Origin: Legionellaceae bacterium
GTDB lineage: Bacteria > Pseudomonadota > Gammaproteobacteria > Legionellales > Legionellaceae
NCBI GenBank assembly: GCA_030148065.1
Contig: JASBUC010000014.1
Coordinates: forward strand, 1 to 38,077
DNA length: 38,077 nucleotides
Reading direction: 5' to 3'
How positions within the stretch are numbered: position 1 is the first letter of the stretch; each line of letters begins with the position of its first letter. Positions 26,225 through 33,726 of this stretch are shown here, piece after piece. The notes under the pieces were generated by a model. The model made no database searches and was not told where the DNA came from. It saw nothing but the letters and a program-made list of their open reading frames with translations. Position numbers and translations under genes: made by a program.

Positions 26225-27937
26225 ATGAGCGTTAAGGAAGAGGATGTTATTAAGTATCTTAGTAGACTTGGAGACTGGAGAGAGATAAATGTTCATGATG
26301 AAAGGATTACTGTTGCAGGCTTACAAGAAGGCACTCGAAGTACCTATGGTCAGACCACGGCAGCCTTCAGGCATGCAAAAAAAACAGTTAAAGAGTTAAG
26401 ACAGTATACTTCTATTAAGGAAAGTCAGTTACTTGGTAACTTACATAACGCGTTACTTGGCATTCCTGATATTAATCCAGAAGACATTAAAGACTTTAGT
26501 AAAATTGGTGGGGTGATTAAAGCATTACGAAGCATAGGGGATTTTAACCACAAGCAGTTGGCAATTATTGAATGGGGTGAGCGCTGGATAGAGTTTGGTG
26601 ATTGTAGCGCAAGTGAACCAGAGATCATTAAAAAGGCCGTGTTCGCCATTGCTTTTTTATTGAAATCAATTGAGTACGATTTAGATAAAGATATTAACAA
26701 ACCATTTGTAAAAGTAGGCATTACCTTGCTGGACGTTGAACAAAGAAAGAATAACTTAGATAAAGTAAAAGAATTTATTGGTCATTTAGAGAGAAAGTCT
26801 CTAAAACCTGCTACAAGACCCAAATTTGATAAGCAAGCTTTTCTGTTGCGCCACCGTGTAAAAGAACTTGAGGTGATTGATACAGAGGCGCTGTCAAACT
26901 TAAAAATTCAATTGGATGAATTGTCTAAATCTCTACTTGCAGAAAAAAAAGAGGTAATTGATGAATATTCTTCATTGAAACAAAGCAGTGCCATGTTAAT
27001 TGAAGAAATTATAAGAATTAAGAAAGGCCTTACTCAATCAGGAGTTCAGTGGTTTTGGGAAAATTATCAAGAAGAGAATGTGATGAAAGCCTTTCTTGAT
27101 GGGTTTGTAACAAAAGACCAACACCCCGCGTGGCTTAGAGCCTTTTATTATCAAAAAGACGTACATTGGTTTAACAAAAAACGTCAGTCTTCTTGGGAAG
27201 ATGATGTTTTATGGAGGGTTGTGCAAACCGTTGATGGTTTTTTTTCATACCTTAGCTGGAGCATCTCAATTACTAAAAACGTGGCCCTCAAACAATTATT
27301 CTCAGAATCAATTTCAGTGACAAGTCTCAATCAAACCCTTGATAACAAACTCGCGCAGATCATAGATGAATACACCTCACTAGCGCCAGGGGAGAATTAT
27401 GGGGATAACAAAACAGAATTTATTTTAAATTATCATAATAAACGCCTTAAAGAATTAACAAAAATTGAGCTTATTAGTCACAGATTAAAAGAACAATTGC
27501 AACGAAAAGAAGTTTCAAAGTTTTTAAAAGATTACATACAAAACACAAGTTGGTGGCTATGGTTGTGTTCTAGTGAGTATCGAAAAGTTACTAGTACTGT
27601 TTTAAATATTTTATATGAGGATCAGAACCCAAGTGCTGAAAAATTAAAACTTGTGTATGAAGTCCTTGAAAGGGGAGCAGAAGAAGATGGAATATTAAGT
27701 TCAGCAAAGCTTAGAATTGAACAAATGATGCTTGAGAGCTTTGAACTAATTTCAGCTGAGAGTTTACCAAAACTCTTACCAATGAGGCCTGTGAAGAATA
27801 GGTCTTCAGCCATCTCTTTTGTTCGAGGTAAAATAAATTTCTTTCAGCCAGATCAGACAGAAAATGAGAAAAAAGATAGTTCACTCACGCTACTTCCTAC
27901 TAATTTTTACAGTCAACAGCAGTCAAAATTTAGTTGA
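26225..27937 (+). CDS. Large helical protein, possible effector (second of a pair)
   Basis: A 570-residue helical protein that starts 15 bases after its neighbour, with AAGGAAG well placed; the two are one transcription unit. Segments resembling the preceding protein are EENVMKAFLDGF near residue 285 and SWWLWLCSSEYRKVTSTVLN near 444. A coiled-coil is likely about residues 210-265. No enzyme motif is evident, and there is no signal peptide. The Ser/Gln-rich tail (TLLPTNFYSQQQSKFS) is compatible with a C-terminal translocation signal. The paralogy is my reading of short motifs, without an alignment program. Confidence 0.55.
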   Translation: MSVKEEDVIKYLSRLGDWREINVHDERITVAGLQEGTRSTYGQTTAAFRHAKKTVKELRQYTSIKESQLLGNLHNALLGIPDINPEDIKDFSKIGGVIKALRSIGDFNHKQLAIIEWGERWIEFGDCSASEPEIIKKAVFAIAFLLKSIEYDLDKDINKPFVKVGITLLDVEQRKNNLDKVKEFIGHLERKSLKPATRPKFDKQAFLLRHRVKELEVIDTEALSNLKIQLDELSKSLLAEKKEVIDEYSSLKQSSAMLIEEIIRIKKGLTQSGVQWFWENYQEENVMKAFLDGFVTKDQHPAWLRAFYYQKDVHWFNKKRQSSWEDDVLWRVVQTVDGFFSYLSWSISITKNVALKQLFSESISVTSLNQTLDNKLAQIIDEYTSLAPGENYGDNKTEFILNYHNKRLKELTKIELISHRLKEQLQRKEVSKFLKDYIQNTSWWLWLCSSEYRKVTSTVLNILYEDQNPSAEKLKLVYEVLERGAEEDGILSSAKLRIEQMMLESFELISAESLPKLLPMRPVKNRSSAISFVRGKINFFQPDQTENEKKDSSLTLLPTNFYSQQQSKFS

Positions 27938-28003
27938 AGCGGCATTAGTTTGAGCTAAACTATACTTAATGATCTCGAGTATATAAAAAGGATGAGTTTT
28001 GTT

Positions 28004-29128
28004 ATGGATATTTCACCGCTATTGACATTGATGGTTGATAAAGGTGCCTCTGACATGTTTTTTAGCGTTGGTGCACCGGTTAATATTAAAATTGAAGGAT
28101 TAACCAGTGCAGTTAATAAAAAGCCACTAAGTGCCCAACAGCTTCGTGAAATGGCTTATTCTTTGATGAGCGACTCTCAAATGAAAGAGTTTGAGGAAAA
28201 TTTAGAGTTAAATCTGGCCATCTCTATGGAGGAGCTTGGACGATTTAGAGTCAATGTTTTTCGTCAACGTGGTGAAGTGGCGATGGTAATTCGTTATATT
28301 AAGGGGGTTATCCCTAAAATTGAGGACTTGAACCTACCGCTTTCGTTGAAACAAATTGTGATGGAAATGAGAGGGTTGATCCTAGTCGTTGGTGCAACAA
28401 GCTCAGGGAAGTCAACCACCTTGGCGTCTATGATTGATCATCGCAATAGCACAGCCAGTGGCCATATATTAACCATAGAAGATCCAATTGAATACTTACA
28501 TCGCCATAAACAATCCATCGTTGATCAACGTGAAATAGGCATGGATACCCATTGTTATGAGAATGCCTTGGTTAATGCCATGCGTGAAGCTCCCGATGTG
28601 ATATTAATAGGAGAAATCAGAGAGCGCTCGACTATGAAACACGCGATTGCCTATTCAGAAACAGGGCATTTGTGTTTATCAACTCTGCATGCCAATACTG
28701 CGAACCAGGCGCTAGATAGAATAATCAATTTTTTTCCAGATGTCGCTAAACCTCAACTGTTGTTAGATTTATCACTTAATTTAAAGGCTGTTATTTCTCA
28801 ACGCCTAATTCCAGGACTAAAGCAAAAAAGGGTGCCAGCCGTTGAAATTATGCTTAATTCTCCTTATATCTCAGATTTGATAGAGAAGGGCAAAGTTGAC
28901 GAAATCAAAGAAGTGATGGAACGAAGCAAGGATGCTGGTATGCAGACCTTTGACCAGGCCCTATATGAGCTTTATTTGGCAGGAGACATTTCCGAAGAGA
29001 ATGCGCTCAGATATGCAGATTCTAAAAATAATTTAGGTTTGAAAATAAGAATGGGGCAGAAGAAGAGCTTTGATGATGATAGTGACTTATCGATTACGCG
29101 TGAAGATGGCTTAGACAGTGATTTTTGA
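28004..29128 (+). CDS. pilU: PilU, type IV pilus retraction ATPase
   Basis: Start at 28004 (MDISPLLTLMVDKGASD) is preferred over the ATG 12 bases upstream because GGATGAG lies seven bases before it and PilU proteins begin in this way. 374 residues. Walker A is GATSSGKST (130-138). LTIEDPIEYLH is the Asp box. APDVILIGEIRER is Walker B, and ETGHLCLSTLHANTANQALDRIINFFP is characteristic of PilU rather than PilT. The C-terminal tail is acidic. PilU supports PilT in pilus retraction, DNA uptake and twitching. No pilT neighbour is present; the gene is flanked by putative effectors, which is unusual. Confidence 0.93.
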   Translation: MDISPLLTLMVDKGASDMFFSVGAPVNIKIEGLTSAVNKKPLSAQQLREMAYSLMSDSQMKEFEENLELNLAISMEELGRFRVNVFRQRGEVAMVIRYIKGVIPKIEDLNLPLSLKQIVMEMRGLILVVGATSSGKSTTLASMIDHRNSTASGHILTIEDPIEYLHRHKQSIVDQREIGMDTHCYENALVNAMREAPDVILIGEIRERSTMKHAIAYSETGHLCLSTLHANTANQALDRIINFFPDVAKPQLLLDLSLNLKAVISQRLIPGLKQKRVPAVEIMLNSPYISDLIEKGKVDEIKEVMERSKDAGMQTFDQALYELYLAGDISEENALRYADSKNNLGLKIRMGQKKSFDDDSDLSITREDGLDSDF

Positions 29129-29243
29129 CCTTTTCGGTTTAATGCGATACTTTCAAGTTATTCCATTCTGATAGTATTCAGTTAGTTGGTTTAATTGAGA
29201 TCAGACTTTTTTGGGCTAAAGGAAAACAAGGAGCTGTTTCCTG

Positions 29244-31871
29244 ATGTTTCTGAAAGAATTGTTAAATAAATTACCAAGCATAGAGTACTCTGAACGCCTT
29301 AGGGAGATTGAGCGATTTTTATCCAGCCCAGCCAACCGTAACAACTTAGACATTCTTGAACTCTATAACATTATTGAAAACACGATTACTTTCCATCATA
29401 CACAGACCTGTGTAAGGGGCGAAAAGTCCTTGCTTTTTCAGCTTCTCAATTATGATAAAACCCGCCATCTATTAGCAACAGAGAGTGATTCCGCTCACAT
29501 TAATCAACTAATGCGAGTGGATCTTGAGGAGGCTTTCAATCTTTGTAATGGTGAGTTAGCGCCTTATTTACTTTATGACAGAGAGTCGACCACAAACTGC
29601 CTGTTTGGCTTTACTGAGGTAAAGACGCTTTTTGTCCAGGCTGACTTTAACACACACCTTTTCAAACATGAGGGGTTTTCATTTTACTTTGAACAGTCCT
29701 CTAATCTTACTAAACAAATATTTCAAGAGGTTGATTTAGATGCTAAAGAGTTAATTTTACAAAGCTCAATGATGACGCAATGCTTTAGCTCAGTTGATTT
29801 TTATCAATGTTTGGAGAACCTGCCTAGAGAAAGATTGCTGCCTTTAATATGCAAAAGAGAGATAGCACAAAGATTAAAAGAGCCAGAGCGAATTAAATTA
29901 CTTCTGAAATTACCAGAGTCATGCTTCATTAATGGCATTGCTAACTTTGAGGAGTTTTTTTCTTTTTTACCTGAATTTAATTTTTCAGATTCGCCTTTAA
30001 TGGAAAGGATTTGTGCGTTTAGTAATGAGACAAAAGTAGCTTTGCTTTCATGTACTGATTTTATGTCGGCCATGCCATCAGACTGTCTAAGAGTCTTTAT
30101 AAACTCATTGTCCATGGAACATAAGCTCGCGCTACTTCGCAACGGTTCTTTGATTACACTACTTCATCATTATGGGGACTATAGTCGAGAAATTGATGAA
30201 ATTATATTGAGCCTACTATTTCAAAAAGAGTTATCAGATAGGCTGTTTTTAACGGAAATATTTTCGATTTTGGAGTATTTTCATAACGACTACTTACCAA
30301 TGATGAATTACCTATCTCATGACTTGATTTTAAGCAGATTGGATGAGAGTGATGAGTTGCCTCTAAACCTTGCAGAGCTTATATCCAGAAAGTTTAGTTA
30401 TGAACAAATTTATTTATTTGTAAAAACAGGCGAGTATGATCACCTTTATTATGATGTCTTTTCACCAGAAGTCCTAAAAATATTCTTCATGGCCTTTCCT
30501 CATTTAGCAACGGATATTTTGTCAGTTCCGATGTTTGTAGAAGAGAAATTGAGCGTAGAATTCTATAATCAAATTGTCTTTGAGCTGTCAGAACGCTTTA
30601 ATCATGATGAGTTTTACAAGAAGGCAATGTCATCTTCTCACTGCAGACGAGTGATTTGCGATGATCCAGAAGCACCTGCAGTCTTGCAGATCCGAAACTT
30701 TATTTTAAATTCAAAATTAAATGAAGATGGAATTATCGCAATTTTCAAAAATGCCCCTCATTTTATAGAAAAGTGCTCCTTGGATAAATGGTTTGAATAT
30801 TTACTGGCCTATTATGATAATCATGAAAATCAAGCAGAGTTAGCGCTCTATCTATTGGCAGATATTGTATTAAAGACTCAAGAAGTTAAAAATATTACCA
30901 GTAAAGTTGATTTGAAAGAATTACTACGAGAAACAAGTGCCTCACTGCTTGCCAAGCTCTTACTATCAGAAATAGATGAAGTCCCAACCCTGATTATATC
31001 AAAGTGCCAACACATAGAAAATTTTAACCCAAAGTTAATCCCTTTAATTATTGAGCATACAAAAGGAAATCAAGATGAAGAAAGTCACTTTCTAGTTGAA
31101 CGATTATTAAGGCTTAATAGTTTTTCTAAAGATTTCTTTAGTGCTTTTAGTCAGGCTGTTTTGTACATACATTCTGTTAGTAAAAATGAGTCCATTGCTT
31201 TAATACTAAAATTTAGTCAAAGAAAGCCAATTAGTCCCCTAGATTGGAAGCTCTTAATTACCGAATTAATTGCCAATCATCGACAAGATGTTCTTTCTGC
31301 CATGTTTTTCAACACTCAAATTGTTGAAGCCATGGGGTGCGAGGCTTTAATTTTTGCGATGAACAAAAGGGTTTTGACCATTGAACACTTGGCAAGCTTT
31401 GAGCGCGATGCGTCCCTTCAAATGCTCTTGATTTCAGAGTCCATGCAAAGTTTTTTACGTTCCCCTGAAAATGAGCAAGCACGAAAAGTTGCGAGTCAAA
31501 TCCCTGTATGTCAAAAAAAGATGGTTCGTGATCAGCTTTTTGAGGACTCTTGGAATAATAAAGCGATTAAAATGCCGTTAGCAGGTATTTTTTCAAATGA
31601 CTATGTGCCAGCCAATATACGAAAAATGCGAGAGGCTTTTGCAAGAAGTGATGATCTAGAGTCTATTAAAAAAATTGCGAGAGAGGCTGCTGCAAATAAA
31701 CGATTTTGGCTATGGAACAGTAGAAGAACGGAAGTTCAAAACTTCTATGAAGAAGTTGCTAGGCTTGAAAAACCGTTAAGTGAAATTAAATTAATGAAAG
31801 CAAAAGAGCTGGTTCACCCAGAAGACTATCAAGAAACCCCACTCGCGACTCACCTAAATAATCAACACTAA
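29244..31871 (+). CDS. 875-residue alpha-solenoid-like protein, possible effector
   Basis: A long protein made of short amphipathic helices in an irregular tandem pattern over about residues 60-780. It resembles HEAT- or LRR-like solenoids but fits no family I know. AAGGAG lies ten bases before the ATG. Near the C-terminus, after about 800, NKRFWLWNSRRTEVQNFYEEV is reminiscent of the aromatic motifs in the two helical proteins upstream. No catalytic motif or signal peptide is present. Such solenoids commonly mediate protein binding. Effector status is inferred from neighbours and eukaryote-like architecture. Confidence 0.55.
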   Translation: MFLKELLNKLPSIEYSERLREIERFLSSPANRNNLDILELYNIIENTITFHHTQTCVRGEKSLLFQLLNYDKTRHLLATESDSAHINQLMRVDLEEAFNLCNGELAPYLLYDRESTTNCLFGFTEVKTLFVQADFNTHLFKHEGFSFYFEQSSNLTKQIFQEVDLDAKELILQSSMMTQCFSSVDFYQCLENLPRERLLPLICKREIAQRLKEPERIKLLLKLPESCFINGIANFEEFFSFLPEFNFSDSPLMERICAFSNETKVALLSCTDFMSAMPSDCLRVFINSLSMEHKLALLRNGSLITLLHHYGDYSREIDEIILSLLFQKELSDRLFLTEIFSILEYFHNDYLPMMNYLSHDLILSRLDESDELPLNLAELISRKFSYEQIYLFVKTGEYDHLYYDVFSPEVLKIFFMAFPHLATDILSVPMFVEEKLSVEFYNQIVFELSERFNHDEFYKKAMSSSHCRRVICDDPEAPAVLQIRNFILNSKLNEDGIIAIFKNAPHFIEKCSLDKWFEYLLAYYDNHENQAELALYLLADIVLKTQEVKNITSKVDLKELLRETSASLLAKLLLSEIDEVPTLIISKCQHIENFNPKLIPLIIEHTKGNQDEESHFLVERLLRLNSFSKDFFSAFSQAVLYIHSVSKNESIALILKFSQRKPISPLDWKLLITELIANHRQDVLSAMFFNTQIVEAMGCEALIFAMNKRVLTIEHLASFERDASLQMLLISESMQSFLRSPENEQARKVASQIPVCQKKMVRDQLFEDSWNNKAIKMPLAGIFSNDYVPANIRKMREAFARSDDLESIKKIAREAAANKRFWLWNSRRTEVQNFYEEVARLEKPLSEIKLMKAKELVHPEDYQETPLATHLNNQH

Positions 31872-31878
31872 AACCAAC

Positions 31879-32098
31879 TATACTCGTCTTGCCTCATAAT
31901 GCCCCGCTTTGACTTAATCAGTCTGCCAAGGTTTGCTTTTCTTTCAATCTCAATGGAATAACTATTATTCAATCAAGAAAAACAAACTTTGACTAACTGC
32001 TGTTGTCAAAAATGTACGAAAACTCAATGAATAACCGTGTTTAGAGCCTAGTCGTTTTATCAAAGTTCAGACGGGGCATTATGAGGTAGGACGAGTAT
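31879..32098. repeat. 220-bp palindromic element, internally deleted copy
   Basis: The left end, 27-28 bp beginning TATACTCGTCTTGCC at 31879, pairs with the right end at 32072-32098 (25 of 27 positions). Much of the inside is homologous to the 307-bp copy at 19483 (GCTTTGACTTAATCAG; AACTATTATTCAATCAAG; TGCTGTTGTCAAA). The left arm of the second hairpin and its loop are missing. Its tips differ from those of the 19483 copy but agree with each other. Confidence 0.8.
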
Positions 32099-32189
32099 TT
32101 AACGGACGTAACGATTCTCCTGGCTAACTGAAAAAAGCTCATTGTCCTTTTTTATGCTTGTATGATAAAAGCCCTTTTGCCCTGCAATG

Positions 32190-32254
32190 TGATGTGGATA
32201 CACTTTTCCGGTCAATATTGTAGTCTTACTGTCTGGAAAAGTGTATCCACATCA
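32190..32254. repeat. Perfect 20-bp inverted repeat with 25-base spacer
   Basis: TGATGTGGATACACTTTTCC at 32190-32209 is exactly complementary to the segment at 32235-32254. No T-run follows, so it is not a standard terminator. It is distinct in sequence from the other palindromic family. It may be the paired ends of a lost insertion element, or an RNA hairpin. Confidence 0.85.
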
Positions 32255-32368
32255 GTGCTAATTTCACTAGGAATCATCAAGTTAACTACTTCAATTAGTT
32301 TTTTGCGAAATAATTAGTGTGCTCACCCCAGGAGGCTACAGAGGTTCGTAACATTCATCACTGGGTGA

Positions 32369-32388
32369 TTTAATATTATTTTAAGCTT
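32369..32388 (+). promoter_or_regulatory. Possible PmrA-type regulator site
   Basis: TTTAATATT, two bases, then TTTAAGCTT resembles the tandem half-sites (cTTAATatT) described upstream of many Legionella effectors controlled by PmrA. The second half fits less well. It is 45 bases before the ATG of the next gene, a plausible position above a -10. Confidence 0.3.
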
Positions 32389-32432
32389 TTAATGATAGTC
32401 TTCCACATCTTTTATCTTTTATGAAATAATGA

Positions 32433-33149
32433 ATGTACGTAAGATTTAATCAGAATGAATGTTTTAAGAAACCGTTTGATGAAATTCATCGTGTGATCCT
32501 TGAGGCAGGTAGTAAGAAGCATGCTGAATTTAGTCTTGGCATATTTGGTAACTATAAACTACAACGCTATCTTGGGGCATTTCTTTATAAAGAAATGCCG
32601 TTATCTTATGCAAGACTTAAAGAAATTAAACCAGAAGAGATGCAAGCTCACTATGGAGAAGACTATAATAAAATTTGGAAGCATAATGCAGTGTCACTTT
32701 TAGATCTCTCCCCTGAAATGGTTTTTAGGGTTATAGCCCTTTCAAACTCCAAAGCAGATGCTCTAGCAAGTCTTGGTCATTATCATGATGTGAAAAGCTT
32801 GGATTTGTTTTTAACTAGATATAAATGTACTTATAGAGAGATAACAAATAATGCTGATAGAATTGATGAGTATATCAGTGAAAAAAAGTTGATAATTGAT
32901 ACTGATTTTACAGAAGAAAATGATCCTGGAGTGATTTTTTATAATGAATTAAATGAATCAATAAAATTATCTAATCAAGCCTTGGTAGGCGATAATGACA
33001 CCTATCATGAAATGAGTGAAGAGGACGAGTATCAAAAGAGCTCATTCCCTTTTTGGAATAATTTTCGCAATAAGAGTCAGAATCCTCCTGCAACAGAGGA
33101 GTTAGTAGAAATCGAAAATGGTGTAGCTCCTTTTCTTAACGATTGGTAG
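32433..33149 (+). CDS. Hypothetical protein, possible effector
   Basis: A 238-residue acidic protein with no signal peptide and no recognised domain. Stops directly precede the ATG in frame, so the start cannot be earlier. No ribosome site is clear. Residues about 1-140 are helical. The C-terminal 70 residues look disordered and acidic (EMSEEDEYQKSS, ATEELVEIENG), as in many Dot/Icm substrates. A PmrA-like site lies upstream. The 3' end lies near a palindromic-element tip. It could be the shortened remnant of a longer protein. Confidence 0.5.
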   Translation: MYVRFNQNECFKKPFDEIHRVILEAGSKKHAEFSLGIFGNYKLQRYLGAFLYKEMPLSYARLKEIKPEEMQAHYGEDYNKIWKHNAVSLLDLSPEMVFRVIALSNSKADALASLGHYHDVKSLDLFLTRYKCTYREITNNADRIDEYISEKKLIIDTDFTEENDPGVIFYNELNESIKLSNQALVGDNDTYHEMSEEDEYQKSSFPFWNNFRNKSQNPPATEELVEIENGVAPFLNDW

Positions 33150-33206
33150 TGCTTTAAGCCTTAGTTAAGCGTTCCCATCTATAATTTTAGTTCTGGGGCC
33201 ATACTA

Positions 33207-33230
33207 TTATTATGAGGTAGGACGAGTATA
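33207..33230. repeat. One-ended palindromic-element remnant
   Basis: TATGAGGTAGGACGAGTAT at 33211-33229 is identical to the right end of the 31879-32098 copy. No matching left end is found. Its outer TA is kept. It supplies the last codons and stop of the broken gene on the opposite strand. Confidence 0.7.
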
Positions 33231-33649
33231 AAATGGTCTATTTCCTAATTGCCCTTTGGTATGAACGTTTCCTTCACCTAAATTATTAATGATAAATTTT
33301 GGAAACGGGTAGATTAATGGTTTCGTTACCTTAAAAAGCGCTGAATATTGCTCTTGTATGTCTTCAGGGGGTGATAGTAAGTTATTTTCATGCCTTGGCA
33401 CTCTTTGAAAGAGCGTATTCAATAGTGCCTTGTTTTGCTCTTTAGTACCGTTATAAATGATTTTGGGCCCATCTCTTAAGTCTGCATACGTCAGTTCCTC
33501 GACACTCTTCCCAAGACGAGCTGCTGTCACTTCATAAGCAGTTTGGATCCCAAATAGTAACCGTTCAAGATCGTCAAACAAATCAATCTCATCTTTTCTT
33601 TAGAGAACTCTTTTAACTTTAGAGGGGATATTTCTACTTTGCGCTTACA
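33210..33649 (-). pseudogene. Broken gene: frameshift near the start, element tip at the end
   Basis: The main frame (33210-33600) has no ATG, only TTG at 33581. It reads DEIDLFDDLERLLFG, then IQTAYEVTAARLGKSVEELT and onward. Immediately upstream another frame reads KRKVEISPLKLKEFSKEK without a stop from 33649 to 33593. Adding one A in the A-run at 33594-33597 would fuse the two. Upstream of 33649 is a stop, so the true start is lost. The last residues (FYTRPTS and stop) are encoded by a palindromic-element tip, so the C-terminus was probably replaced as well. Family unknown; likely an effector relic. Confidence 0.6.
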
Positions 33650-33664
33650 CTACGATAAAACCTA

Positions 33665-33693
33665 TTGATATTATTGGGTTAAACATGTACAAT
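33665..33693 (+). promoter_or_regulatory. Strong sigma70-type promoter of the helicase gene
   Basis: TTGATA (33665-33670), a 17-base spacer, then TACAAT (33688-33693). The most upstream in-frame ATG (33685) lies in the spacer, before any transcript could start, which supports the downstream start at 33727. Confidence 0.65.
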
Positions 33694-33726
33694 ATGCGCA
33701 CTTGTCTTGCTTTGAAAGGGATTTCC

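Larger units (their letters stand above)
32099..32432. other. Intergenic region with one strong hairpin and a PmrA-like site
   Basis: No coding frame of note. It holds the 20-bp inverted repeat at 32190-32254 and a possible regulator site at 32369-32388, both listed separately. Confidence 0.5.

Noticed and set aside
27961-27983. TATACT-N11-AGTATA upstream of pilU
   Set aside because: Only 6-bp arms; could be a promoter part or relic tip, but too short to call.
33685-33726. Fourteen extra codons at the helicase start
   Set aside because: The ATG at 33685 lies inside the promoter spacer; 33727 has its own ribosome site.
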